Positions 9,333 to 18,323 of a DNA stretch of 64,000 bases are shown in pieces (the stretch's first letter is position 1; every line of letters starts with the position of its first letter). The position numbers and the translations under genes are program-made. Under the pieces are notes generated by a model. It did not search any database and had not been told where the DNA came from. It saw nothing but the letters and a program-made list of their open reading frames with translations. Source of the DNA: Gracilibacter sp. BRH_c7a (GTDB lineage Bacteria > Bacillota > Desulfitobacteriia > Desulfitobacteriales > Syntrophobotulaceae); the NCBI GenBank assembly GCA_001516055.1, contig LOEZ01000053.1, positions 62,001-126,000 on the forward strand, written 5' to 3'.

Positions 9333-10066
9333 CTAATTAACCCCTCCTTAACATTTCCAACTGCAAATCTAGGAAATGCTCTATCCCCAAGAACAGCATT
9401 TTTTTTGTCAGATTCTAGAAGCTTTACTTGGTTTAAGATATTTTGCCCTGAGCAAGAAGTCTCATTAAACAAAACTACCCAAGAAGTATTTTTAAGCTTT
9501 AGCCTGCAAACAGGTGAGTACTGAAGATAGTTCCAAAATGTTTGGGTGTTCCATGTTCGGTCTATCAAGTCCTTACAATATTCCGGACGATGGACATCTT
9601 TGGAATGCAAAGTCTTACCCCATAAACCGGCACTTATTATTAGCACAACACAGTCTGTATTCGAGGGTATTTGTGGTTCATGTCCTGCCCAACATTTTAA
9701 ATACAGGCTTCTGGCACCATCTCCCTCTATTATCCAGACTCGGTTATTGTTGTGATTTTTATCATAATCAATAGCTTCTTCTACTTTTTCTGTATCTGGT
9801 CCAATCCATTTACCATCATTACTTTCTTCTTTATACCAAAAGCAGGGGTATCTTATATCATCAGGTGGAGGGATTACATCTACCCAAATGGTAGCACAAT
9901 CGATCGGGTAGACTTTTGTGGTTGTTGTTGCTATAACCTTTGTTCCGTGTGCAGATAATTCCTGAATAAGACGAACCAGTGCGGTGGTCTTACCTCCGGC
10001 ACCAATCATTGTGATTACTTGGGAATGATAGAGTGTTTCCCATAGACTGCCAAAACTATCCTGCAA
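9317..10066 (-). CDS. yqeC: YqeC-family selenium-dependent hydroxylase accessory protein
   Basis: 249 residues with a P-loop-like GAGGKTTALVRL at residues 21-32 and ATTTTKVYP soon after, as in the YqeC family of putative selenium-dependent hydroxylase accessory proteins. A later WVIEGDGARSLYLK segment is also typical. YqeC and YqeB together mark labile-selenium molybdenum hydroxylase loci. The start is TTG at 10066 with GGGGG eight bases upstream. It is the first gene of the eight-gene minus-strand unit ending at 3036. The exact reaction is not established. Confidence 0.83.
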   Translation of the reverse strand: MQDSFGSLWETLYHSQVITMIGAGGKTTALVRLIQELSAHGTKVIATTTTKVYPIDCATIWVDVIPPPDDIRYPCFWYKEESNDGKWIGPDTEKVEEAIDYDKNHNNNRVWIIEGDGARSLYLKCWAGHEPQIPSNTDCVVLIISAGLWGKTLHSKDVHRPEYCKDLIDRTWNTQTFWNYLQYSPVCRLKLKNTSWVVLFNETSCSGQNILNQVKLLESDKKNAVLGDRAFPRFAVGNVKEGLIRWLDL

Positions 10067-10094
10067 TAAATTAACCCCCTATGCTAAACAACTC

Positions 10095-10169
10095 AACCGA
10101 CAAGATTCCGAAATCACTGGGATCACTGTCGGTTAAGTGTTAAGATAGTCCGAATCGATTGCCATTCGG
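10095..10169 (-). repeat. Two inverted repeats between M24 gene and yqeC
   Basis: Arms AACCGACA (10095-10102) and TGTCGGTT (10127-10134) form one hairpin with a 24-nt loop. Arms CCGAAT (10150-10155) and ATTCGG (10164-10169) form a second. In the minus-strand transcript they lie just upstream of yqeC, after the M24 stop. Neither is followed by a T-run, so a simple terminator is unlikely; an operator or RNA processing element is possible. The sequence is too short for the known Moco riboswitch. Confidence 0.45.
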
Positions 10170-10180
10170 AACACAATGGA

Positions 10181-11374
10181 TTACTCGATTATCATTATCT
10201 TTTGCGGTGTCTTGTGCAGAAGTTCACCACCGTTTTCTTTGATTAAGAAATTATCACAACAAAAGGCATATGCTTGATCATTAGCCGCAATTGGATGTAA
10301 GGCGATCAGCATCCCAGTTTTTAATAGCATGGTTTCGTCTGGCCGAAGTGCTGGTCTTTCCACCAAATCATAGCCTTGTCCGTGCGCAAACAACCTTCCT
10401 TCTCCAGCGAATCCTTTGCTAATCATAAAATCATTATTAGCTATTAATACATCACCAGGCTTAGCACCAGGCTTTAAAAGAGAGGCAGCTCGTTTTTGAG
10501 CCTCTAGAGCTATCTCCCAGCAACGAAGTAATTCCTTGGGAGGTTCACCTAAACACCAAGTCCGGCCAAGCTCTCCGTAATAACCTCCGGGTCCATTCAC
10601 CTCAATCATGATTAAGACCTGATCACCCTTTTTTATTTTGCGATTTTGAAAAAATGTCGGGTGCTGACCGGTATTAATGCCTGGCTGATCGGATCCTATC
10701 ATAATCCATTGTTCTTCACTGCCTAAATCAGTTAGAATTCTGGTAAGTTCACTTCTTATTTCATACTCGTATTTTCCGGGACGAAGAATTGTTGATACAG
10801 CCTCGGCAGCGATATCTTGAATTTCCACACACTTGCGAATATATTCAATTTCATCGTCACTTTTAACAGCTTTGATTTCATCAACCAGGTCGGTGGCGTC
10901 CACGAATTCTACTTCTGTTAATTGTTCCTTCATATAAAGATAGGTCGCTGCAGGTATAAGTCCCAGGTTAATCATCCCAACCCGTTTATCTTTCCTGCGC
11001 TTCAAGACGTTGACAATGGCTTCGGCATCAACGGTATTTGTATAGTGAAAAGCGCGAAAATAGGATAGTCCAATTTTTTCCTTAATTCCTCTGGAGGCCC
11101 AGTCCGGAGGGGGCGGAGGGGCAGAACTTCCACTTGAAATTACAGTCATTTCATCGTTAGCGGGAAAAATTACTGTATACGGATAAGCTTGCTCGCTTGG
11201 CAAGTCAGTAAAATATCGCACATACCCGCCTAGCCATTGATTATCATTTTGCATAACAATGGAGTCAATACCTACTTTTTTCATCTCTTCTCGAACTAAA
11301 GACCACCTCCGTTCCAATTCCCGGGTTGGAATCGGGAACCGGATACGTTCAGGCTTAAACTCTTTTAAGCTCAT
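10181..11374 (-). CDS. M24-family creatinase/Xaa-Pro peptidase-like protein (copy 1)
   Basis: 397 residues: an N-terminal creatinase-type domain (about 1-165) followed by a pita-bread M24 domain (about 175-397). The conserved histidine is H238 in NTGQHP, and H331 lies in AHGQGYD. The metal positions are altered: E258 and E268 stand where aminopeptidases have Asp, the EP glutamate is His (ALHP, about 360) and the last glutamate is Asp (CCDNF, 374). This departs from metallo-aminopeptidases and recalls metal-free creatinase. A close paralogue lies at 19670-20860. C-N hydrolysis of a small substrate is inferred. Start ATG at 11374. Confidence 0.85.
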   Translation of the reverse strand: MSLKEFKPERIRFPIPTRELERRWSLVREEMKKVGIDSIVMQNDNQWLGGYVRYFTDLPSEQAYPYTVIFPANDEMTVISSGSSAPPPPPDWASRGIKEKIGLSYFRAFHYTNTVDAEAIVNVLKRRKDKRVGMINLGLIPAATYLYMKEQLTEVEFVDATDLVDEIKAVKSDDEIEYIRKCVEIQDIAAEAVSTILRPGKYEYEIRSELTRILTDLGSEEQWIMIGSDQPGINTGQHPTFFQNRKIKKGDQVLIMIEVNGPGGYYGELGRTWCLGEPPKELLRCWEIALEAQKRAASLLKPGAKPGDVLIANNDFMISKGFAGEGRLFAHGQGYDLVERPALRPDETMLLKTGMLIALHPIAANDQAYAFCCDNFLIKENGGELLHKTPQKIMIIE

Positions 11375-11436
11375 GTTTTATACTCCCCCTTAATCGTTAT
11401 GATTTAAGTATCATTAAATAATTTATATAGTAATTT

Positions 11437-12501
11437 TTATTTTTTTGTAAGTTTCTTCTTTGTCCAATCTGCAATTAAAGGGCGATACAAGTAGGCAATA
11501 TTGTTGCATACATGATTTCCTTGATCGTAAATTACAAGTTCCACTTCAGTCGCAGCTTCTTCCTTAATCCTTTCAAGGGTTTCCACCGGAGCAATCTTAT
11601 CTAATCTACCATGAACGACCATCAAGGGACATTTAACTTGATTAAGAATACCTTCTAACGTTAATCCTTTGGAAAACTCTTTAGCCTCATCCCAGTTTTC
11701 TTTACCGAATAGATTAGTGAAATTATTTTTCATTAAATCTGAATAGCTATCCCATTCTCTAAAACTATAAAAACCTCCTACAGCTGCTGCAGATTGAAGC
11801 CTTGGCTCAAAACAAGCGGCTTGAAGTGCTAAGAATCCACCAAAGCTGGTTCCAACTAAACTAATCTGCTCCGGATCAACTTTGCCACAATGAACAAGAT
11901 AGTCCACTGCAGAATTAACTGCCTTGTAATAGTCTTGGCGCATCGGCATCTGAAAACGGGTTATCCCCTGACCTGGTCCATCCATCCCCAAAGTAGACAT
12001 TCCCCGGGCTAAAAATACATTCTCCATTGTGTGAATCTGCTCTTTACTAGAATCTGCTCCCGGTAAAACTATCACACAAGGGCCGGGCTTGGGGGAGTCT
12101 ACTAACCGTAGATAAGCAGGAAGAGTTGTGTTTTCGAAGGGAATTTCTACCGCTTGAGCAGGTACGGAAAAATACGGCGCGCCTTTGGCATAAGCATTAA
12201 CTCGCTTGATAATAGCTTCTTTCTTCTCTTGCGGACGATGAAAGAACATGAACTGACCAAAATGATAGTACATAGATGCTCTAACATAAGCATCAGCAGC
12301 GGTTGCAGTATTTCCTGCAGCTATTGCTTCTTCACCCAATTGGTAATGAAAATCACCAAACTTGTTCCATTTCTCTAACCAATCATCCCAATCTTGAATG
12401 TTATTTAACAATATTTCTAAATCGTTTGGATCCACCCCTGCAACCCAAAACCTCGGACCCCAATGTCCAACAACTTCTTTCATTGTTTTTTCACTCGACA
12501 A
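11437..12501 (-). CDS. Alpha/beta hydrolase resembling 2,6-dihydroxypseudooxynicotine hydrolase
   Basis: 354 residues. A helical N-terminal domain (about 1-115, rich in Trp, with HWGPRF and FGDFHYQLGEEA) precedes an alpha/beta hydrolase core. The triad is visible as S219 in GTSFGG, D301 in HGRLDKIAP and H330 in QGNHVCNN. E249 in YSFREW lies where, from memory, the nicotine-pathway C-C hydrolase of Arthrobacter has its essential Glu248 (triad about 217/300/329). This suggests cleavage of a C-C or C-N bond in a ring-opened intermediate. The start is TTG at 12501 with AAAGGAG eight bases upstream. Confidence 0.83.
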   Translation of the reverse strand: MSSEKTMKEVVGHWGPRFWVAGVDPNDLEILLNNIQDWDDWLEKWNKFGDFHYQLGEEAIAAGNTATAADAYVRASMYYHFGQFMFFHRPQEKKEAIIKRVNAYAKGAPYFSVPAQAVEIPFENTTLPAYLRLVDSPKPGPCVIVLPGADSSKEQIHTMENVFLARGMSTLGMDGPGQGITRFQMPMRQDYYKAVNSAVDYLVHCGKVDPEQISLVGTSFGGFLALQAACFEPRLQSAAAVGGFYSFREWDSYSDLMKNNFTNLFGKENWDEAKEFSKGLTLEGILNQVKCPLMVVHGRLDKIAPVETLERIKEEAATEVELVIYDQGNHVCNNIAYLYRPLIADWTKKKLTKK

Positions 12502-12537
12502 ATTGAATCACTCCTTTCATACTAAAAAATTATTACT

Positions 12538-13956
12538 CTAGTGGATTATAGGAATTCCTACTTGGGGCCAATAAAACTTAGCCGCCAATAAAACAAGAAT
12601 GAACATCAAAAAGTTAATGATGATTGCAGCCCGCGCCATTTCTTTAGCGGAATAAAAACCATAAGAATACGTGATTACACCCGTTGAAGTTTGGGTAGGC
12701 AAAAAGGTTAAGGTGGCAGCATAGAGAACAACCAAGCTAAGCCATATCGGGTTAATGCCAATTGTTGTCCCTAGATTAAAAACGATAGGCATTAAGGCTG
12801 CAATAACCGGCATAATATTATTCATCCCCAGACGAATAATCATGGTTAAGAAAAATATTACCGTTAATAAAGCTAAAGGTGAGAAATTCTCGATATAGCC
12901 CAAAATAAAACCTGCGAAATCATTAACAATATTTGTCACCTGCAGAGCTTTAGCTATCGCAAAACCGGCACTGAAAAGAATGAGTATCCCCCAATTAATC
13001 CCACTGGAAGCTTCCTTCCAAGTTAATATCCCAATCTTAGGGAACATAAGGATTAATGCTGCTAATAGTTCTGCTGGGTAATCTGTCGCTAAGTTGGATA
13101 ACCAACAGAATAATAAAATCCCATAAACGAACAATACTTTCTTCTCTTCTGACGTTAATGGTCCAGCTTCTTGAATTACCTTATTCAGATATTCAATCCC
13201 TCCTGGAAACTCCTCGATCTCCGGAGGATAAAGACGGGTCAATATAAAGTACATTGCTATAGTAATTGTTAAACCAATAGGGAAATTCGCAATAAACCAA
13301 CTCAAGTAACTAAATTTGAATTGGGCTAGTTCTTGCATTAACCCTGCAGCGTAGATGGTTGACGAGGAACCAACAATCACGCTTGTGCTTGAAATAAGAG
13401 ATATTATCGGTAAAGATATAAAGATAATTTTACCGATATTACTAGGCGGCGAAATTTTTAATCCCGCAAAAAGCCCTAAGACCATGGTTAACATCAACAT
13501 AACTCTTCCTGTGATAGCAGGAACTAGGAAGATAAACAAAAAAGTTAACATAAGGTAAAAGAAAAGAAAGTTTCTGACTTTTCCATTAGCAAATCCGAAA
13601 ATTTTGTATACTATTCGTTGACCCAGTCCCGACTTTTTGACTGCTTCAGCAAATATGAAAATCCCCATAAGCCTCCAGATAATCGTCGAACCTAATCCTT
13701 CAGCTACGTCGGAATATGGCAGAACCTTAAATAAGGATATTAATACGATAACTGCAAGTGAAACTACAATTGGATTCAGGGCTTCGGTAGACCACAGAAC
13801 AACAGCAAATAATAAGATACTTAGAATCTTTGCTTGAGACGGATCAACATTGATAACTTGTGGTATGACTACTCCCGCAATCAGGAACCCAACAGCTATG
13901 AAATAACTCAAATACTCTTTATACATACTTTTTTCATGGCTTTTACTTTCATTCAA
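12538..13956 (-). CDS. SLC13/DASS-family anion:sodium symporter
   Basis: 472 residues with about 12 hydrophobic segments and the two-repeat layout of the divalent anion:sodium symporter family (DIT1/CitT/INDY type). The ion/substrate-binding tips appear as ISSTSVIVGSSS in the first repeat and FLPTQTSTGV in the second, variants of the usual SNT motifs. Such carriers import di- or tricarboxylates. The TTG start at 13956 has only a GGCGGG-like site. It sits between a nitroreductase and the alpha/beta hydrolase, so it probably moves the substrate or a product of the same pathway. Confidence 0.85.
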   Translation of the reverse strand: MNESKSHEKSMYKEYLSYFIAVGFLIAGVVIPQVINVDPSQAKILSILLFAVVLWSTEALNPIVVSLAVIVLISLFKVLPYSDVAEGLGSTIIWRLMGIFIFAEAVKKSGLGQRIVYKIFGFANGKVRNFLFFYLMLTFLFIFLVPAITGRVMLMLTMVLGLFAGLKISPPSNIGKIIFISLPIISLISSTSVIVGSSSTIYAAGLMQELAQFKFSYLSWFIANFPIGLTITIAMYFILTRLYPPEIEEFPGGIEYLNKVIQEAGPLTSEEKKVLFVYGILLFCWLSNLATDYPAELLAALILMFPKIGILTWKEASSGINWGILILFSAGFAIAKALQVTNIVNDFAGFILGYIENFSPLALLTVIFFLTMIIRLGMNNIMPVIAALMPIVFNLGTTIGINPIWLSLVVLYAATLTFLPTQTSTGVITYSYGFYSAKEMARAAIIINFLMFILVLLAAKFYWPQVGIPIIH

Positions 13957-14002
13957 GTTATAGAACCCGCCTTATGTTAATCATTTTTTAACATGTTGGA
14001 TG

Positions 14003-14743
14003 TTATTTCACACTATATCCTTGCCTAATGATAAAGTCTTTGATATCAGGACGCCTTTTTTTGTCGAAGTAGTTTGAGATTGTCTTACTCCAACCTTCAG
14101 ATCGTTCGCCATTCGTTCGCTCTGCATAATACACTTCAGTGATGTCTTCATACTCTTCTAAGGCAGAAACTGCGTTATCAATACTATAAAATTCGTTATG
14201 AGCCACTCCACTTAAGGGGAAGCGAGGCTTTTGCTGCGGATCCTCATCAGGATAACCTAAAGCCATCCCGACTAAAGGAATAACATAACGCGGAAGCTTT
14301 AATAATTCAGATAATTGTTCAGCCTTTTTGCGGACAGCACCAACCATCACTCCGCCCAAATCATATGATTTAGCTGTAAGAAAAGCATTTTCTGCCGCTA
14401 AAGTAGTATCCACGGCACCGACTACTAAGTAATCTAATTGATCAATATCAAACCTTATATCATTCTTTTGACAAGCCATATTTATGCGGAAATAATCGAT
14501 ACAAAATACCAGAAAGACCGGACATGTTTCTATTGCAGATTGCCCTTCACATAATTCAGACACCTTTTTCTTTGTTTCCGCATCTTTGATTGTAATAATA
14601 CTATAGCATTGAAAGTTATTAGAAGTAGGTGCCCACTGTGCTGCTGTTAGAATATCATTTAGAACTTCGTCCGGTATTAACTTATCCTTATATTTCCTGA
14701 TTGAACGGTGGTTTTTAACTAATTGTGCAACTTCGTTCGGCAT
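14003..14743 (-). CDS. Nitroreductase-family FMN oxidoreductase (NfsA/FRP-like)
   Basis: 246 residues. The N terminus VKNHRSIRKYKDKLIP is the FMN-phosphate-binding signature of the family, followed by AAQWAPTSNNFQCYSI. VPLVGMALGYPDEDPQQKPR matches the NfsA/FRP branch with its NADPH-binding C-terminal excursion. Enzymes of this family reduce nitro groups, flavins or quinones, and some reduce enone or iminium bonds. It is encoded between the tripartite transporter genes and the DASS carrier, so a reductive step on the transported compound is plausible. Cytoplasmic. Confidence 0.88.
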   Translation of the reverse strand: MPNEVAQLVKNHRSIRKYKDKLIPDEVLNDILTAAQWAPTSNNFQCYSIITIKDAETKKKVSELCEGQSAIETCPVFLVFCIDYFRINMACQKNDIRFDIDQLDYLVVGAVDTTLAAENAFLTAKSYDLGGVMVGAVRKKAEQLSELLKLPRYVIPLVGMALGYPDEDPQQKPRFPLSGVAHNEFYSIDNAVSALEEYEDITEVYYAERTNGERSEGWSKTISNYFDKKRRPDIKDFIIRQGYSVK

Positions 14744-14789
14744 GAGTTGCTCTCCTTCCCCATAATCTTTATTAATTATTCATAATATT

Positions 14790-15323
14790 CTAGCCTAGGA
14801 TTAATTTTACTAACCATCCTTCATAGAACTGAACTTCAAGAACAAATATAAACAGAATGTAAACACTAATCTCAGTTACAAATGCTATGAGAAGTGCCTT
14901 GATCCAATGCGTCTTAGAAATCCACACGAAAAATCCAAAGACAAATAAGAACATCGCCGGCATTATACCAATGAGCAAGGTCATCACTAAATAAGTTAAT
15001 ACTATAAGCAGCCCTACATGTTCCTTGCCGCCCTCAATTTTTTTAACCTTAACTTCCTCTACTTCATCATGGACTTTTCCCTCTACAATAGAATCTGCGG
15101 AGCGACCACCAGTTAGGAGTTCAGCTGCATCCACATTTAATTCAATATCTTTCCTAAAATTCATCAAGTAAATTTGCAACAGCATAACAACTGCCGAAAC
15201 AACTGCAATTGGTACTGGTACCATTCGCGCTTTAGGGCTGTAATCAAACGATATAACAATCATAGCTATAAAGAAAAATAAGAATATAAAGGCTATGATA
15301 TTTTCTTGTGCACGTTTACTCAT
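14790..15323 (-). CDS. tctB: Tripartite tricarboxylate transporter small subunit TctB
   Basis: 177 residues with four predicted membrane segments (about 8-26, 33-52, 102-138 as a pair, 145-168) and a charged cytoplasmic loop (about 55-98), the layout of TctB. It follows tctA by two bases. The gene order here is tctC, tctA, tctB, whereas C-B-A is more common. It works with the large membrane subunit and the lipoprotein receptor to take up a carboxylate by an ion gradient. Confidence 0.85.
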   Translation of the reverse strand: MSKRAQENIIAFIFLFFFIAMIVISFDYSPKARMVPVPIAVVSAVVMLLQIYLMNFRKDIELNVDAAELLTGGRSADSIVEGKVHDEVEEVKVKKIEGGKEHVGLLIVLTYLVMTLLIGIMPAMFLFVFGFFVWISKTHWIKALLIAFVTEISVYILFIFVLEVQFYEGWLVKLILG

Positions 15324-15325
15324 TT

Positions 15326-16825
15326 CTAAACCCCCTTAGCTTGTTTGCGTGCTTTAAGTGTTTTGCGCACAAACGGATAAATCAATGACAAGAGAACTAG
15401 TGCTAGTAAACCAAGGGATATAGGCCTTTGAAGAAGGAAATCCTGTCCATAGAGTGTAAATGAGATATGCATATACCTTTCAATCATTAACCCAAGCACC
15501 ATGCCGATAATCATATCCGCCCGTGAATAATGATATTTATCCATGTAATAACCGATAAAACCAAAGAAAACACAAACAACAACATCAAATATATTTCCAT
15601 TAATAGCGTAAGCCCCTGCAAAACAAACAGCTAGGATAATGGGAACGAGAATATTTCCGGGCAAGGTTGTCATTCTCACCAACCTTCTCGAAATTAGGAT
15701 CCCAAACGTTGTGGAGAATATATTGGTTATCACAATCAACCAAACCAAGTTAAAGACTAAATCCAAATTAGTCGTCAGCATTTCCGGTCCCGGCTGAATT
15801 CCTAACATGACAAATGCTGCCAACAAAATAACCGCAACTTCCGAACCAGGTATCCCGAACGCCAAGGTGGGTATCAAATGACCCCCTTCAACGGCAGCGT
15901 TGGTTGCTTCAGGAGCAATAACACCTTCTACAGTTCCTTTACCAAACCTCTCAGGATGCTTGGAAGTCTGGACTGCGTGACCATAAGCTGCTACCGAGCC
16001 AATACTGGCTCCAACCCCAGGTAAAGCACCAATAAAAACTCCTAATAGGCTCGAGCTAATAACTAAACGCCAATGTCTAATGCTATCTTTAATCCCATCC
16101 ATGATTCCGGTTTTGGAACCAGCTAGATCGATATCCCTTTCAACAATTGAGCCACCTTTAACATACAATTTTATCATTTGGGAAACAGCAAAAAGACCCA
16201 TAATTGCTACCGGAAAATCAAAGCCATCTATCATCTCCGAGATACCAAAAGTATATCTCGACGTTCCTGTAACAGGGTCCATCCCAATAAAAGAAACTGC
16301 TAAACCAAAGCCAGCAGCAACTAGGCCTTTAAGAACTGACCCGTCACTGAAAATCGCTATGATGGTTAAACCCCAGATAGCCATCATGAAGTATTCTGGT
16401 GCTGCCAGGGCAAGCATGACCATTTTCATTACAGGCAAGGCTAACGTCAAGGCAATAGCTCCTACAATGCCTCCCCATAACGAAGCCATTGCTCCGGCAG
16501 CTAATGCTCTTATACCTTCGCCCTTCTGGGTCATAGGAAACCCGTCAAAACATACGACAACACTTTTGGCAGCCCCAGGAACATTAAAGAGAATACTGGT
16601 AATGGAACTACCAAAGAGTGTTCCTGTATGGGCTCCAATTAATAAGGCAAATGCTTCTGTTGGAGATAGTCCGAAGGCAAACGGTAGTATTAAGGCCATG
16701 GCTACTATTCCGCCTAAACCCGGCAGAAAGCCGATGATTAAGCCAAAACCTATTCCCAGAAACATAAAAATTATACTATTGACTGTAAATATGTGTAATA
16801 GTCCTTGTATCGATGCTTCTAACAA
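15326..16825 (-). CDS. tctA: Tripartite tricarboxylate transporter large subunit TctA
   Basis: 499 residues from a TTG start at 16825. This start has AAAGGAG eight bases upstream and gives the family's usual length of about 500; an ATG 123 bases further upstream has no ribosome site. Family signatures are GFLPGLGG near the N terminus, GAHTGTLFGSSITSILFNVPG, GALPGVGASIGSVAAYG and AFGIPGSEVAVILLAA. About 11-12 membrane segments are seen. It is the permease of the high-affinity, binding-protein-dependent carrier made with TctB and TctC. Confidence 0.93.
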   Translation of the reverse strand: MLEASIQGLLHIFTVNSIIFMFLGIGFGLIIGFLPGLGGIVAMALILPFAFGLSPTEAFALLIGAHTGTLFGSSITSILFNVPGAAKSVVVCFDGFPMTQKGEGIRALAAGAMASLWGGIVGAIALTLALPVMKMVMLALAAPEYFMMAIWGLTIIAIFSDGSVLKGLVAAGFGLAVSFIGMDPVTGTSRYTFGISEMIDGFDFPVAIMGLFAVSQMIKLYVKGGSIVERDIDLAGSKTGIMDGIKDSIRHWRLVISSSLLGVFIGALPGVGASIGSVAAYGHAVQTSKHPERFGKGTVEGVIAPEATNAAVEGGHLIPTLAFGIPGSEVAVILLAAFVMLGIQPGPEMLTTNLDLVFNLVWLIVITNIFSTTFGILISRRLVRMTTLPGNILVPIILAVCFAGAYAINGNIFDVVVCVFFGFIGYYMDKYHYSRADMIIGMVLGLMIERYMHISFTLYGQDFLLQRPISLGLLALVLLSLIYPFVRKTLKARKQAKGV

Positions 16826-17003
16826 CTTAATGTCTCCTTTCAAATATTTGATCAGATATGACATTATCTTTGTGTCCAAGACCTTGTGTTGAAACAGTCT
16901 AGATAGAAATAAGTAAAAGAAGGGTAGAAGTATATCAAAAGGAATCATTACTTCATGTACTTCTACCCTTTCAGTAATGTATTAAGCTGGAAGCTTGATT
17001 TAA

Positions 17004-18071
17004 TTATTTAATTTTTGCGGTTGCTTCATCAAATATCGCTTTAAATCCTGTAGCAGATTTCATTAAATCAGGAATCATTTTTTCAAGCTCTGCGCCAGGA
17101 ATATAAGCTGGTGTTCCACCAAGCTTTACAATTTTGTCCATGGCTTCAGTATTATTAAATACTTTGTCCATAATGTCACGCCATGCTGCTGCAGCCTCGG
17201 GATCCATGTTAGGCGGTCCCCAGAAAGACTCATAAAGTGCATATAACTCAACTATGTCTTCCATGGCTTGTCTTCCAGGCCCATCACCTACTACATCTAA
17301 AACAGTTGGCAGGCCATCTGGATAATCCGCAATACCACTTACCGGTTCTGGATTAAGCACCATGATAGGAACTAAATCACCTGATTTAACCAGCGATCTT
17401 GCTTTTTCAAAAGTGGTAAATAATCCGTCTACAGTTCCTTGAACCTGAGCCACTTGGCATTCTGGCTCTCCGTCAAACCCAGTAACGATGTTAAGCTCAA
17501 TGCCTAAGGAATCGGCAATAACGTTCATTGTATAGAAATCATCGTCTACACCCACAGCTGGATATATATATGGGCGATCCAAATTCATAAGATCATCTGC
17601 TGTGTCAATGCTGGATTTTTCTCCTACGGTGAGAACTAAAGGCTTGTTAATAGCCCTTGCCAACCAAGTTGATTCTGTTGGATTAAATTCTATAGCAGGG
17701 TCCTCTGCAATATAGGCCATAACATGCGTAATGGCACTAGCAAACATGATTGTTTCTCCGTCACCCTTGGTATGCCATACTTCATTCATACCTAGAATGC
17801 CGCCTCCACCTTTTTTGTTTACTACACGGACGTCCTTAGCCCCAGCGTATTCTTGAATATAAGGGGCTAGGGTACGGGCAGCGGTATCGTGACCACCGCC
17901 TGGGGAATTAGGAACAATAATGGTAAGGATCTTATCTTCGAAATAAGGTTTTTCCACCGGCTGTTCTGTCGGCGATTGAGCTGGTTGTGTCTTAGCACAT
18001 CCACCAAGTAAAGTTAGGGACAGTACCAATAACAGAATAAGCACATAAACAGGTTTTGATTTTCTAATCAA
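17004..18071 (-). CDS. tctC: Tripartite tricarboxylate transporter substrate-binding lipoprotein TctC
   Basis: 355 residues. A lipoprotein signal (LTLLGGCAK, Cys at about 26) anchors it outside the membrane. The mature part begins with KILTIIVPNSPGGGHDTAARTLAPYI, the TctC ligand-binding signature (positions about 47-72). Family ligands are carboxylates such as citrate, aromatic acids or nicotinate-type compounds. The start is TTG at 18071 with GGAGG eight bases upstream. It leads the tctCAB operon that continues into the nitroreductase, DASS carrier and hydrolase genes. Confidence 0.92.
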   Translation of the reverse strand: MIRKSKPVYVLILLLVLSLTLLGGCAKTQPAQSPTEQPVEKPYFEDKILTIIVPNSPGGGHDTAARTLAPYIQEYAGAKDVRVVNKKGGGGILGMNEVWHTKGDGETIMFASAITHVMAYIAEDPAIEFNPTESTWLARAINKPLVLTVGEKSSIDTADDLMNLDRPYIYPAVGVDDDFYTMNVIADSLGIELNIVTGFDGEPECQVAQVQGTVDGLFTTFEKARSLVKSGDLVPIMVLNPEPVSGIADYPDGLPTVLDVVGDGPGRQAMEDIVELYALYESFWGPPNMDPEAAAAWRDIMDKVFNNTEAMDKIVKLGGTPAYIPGAELEKMIPDLMKSATGFKAIFDEATAKIK

Positions 18072-18105
18072 TTTTCTTTCCTCCTTTTTTAATTAGAACT
18101 TTGAG

Positions 18106-18195
18106 TTACTCCAAACCCTTAACTCTTTTAATATCACCTCCTTCGAGCAGATGCCTGGATGCATCTGAATCTTCGACTCGAGTTAGCAAAGGCAT
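18106..18195 (-). other. Possible 29-codon leader ORF upstream of tctC
   Basis: An ATG at 18195 opens a 29-codon frame ending 34 bases before tctC. A GGGGGTGG stretch lies about eight bases upstream of the ATG. The frame contains an internal AAGGAGGTG stretch. The peptide has no recognised family. It may be a chance frame or a short translated leader; the remaining 18196-18323 shows no clear gene. Confidence 0.2.
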
Positions 18196-18323
18196 ACGGT
18201 TTATCCACCCCCAGATTTAAGCTCTATTTAAGTAGGTATATCAAGGATTTGTAATTTTCTGAATATTATTGTGATAAAACTAGCTCTTTAACATCCAACC
18301 GCAAAATAACGTTTACAAGAATA

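Noticed and set aside
10174-10190. CGATTATCATTATC near the M24 stop, resembling the ATAATCGATTAT palindrome
   Set aside because: Only a half-match, and it lies at the end of a coding sequence.
16826-16948. Longer TctA start at 16948
   Set aside because: It lacks a ribosome site and exceeds family length; TTG at 16825 has AAAGGAG at proper spacing.
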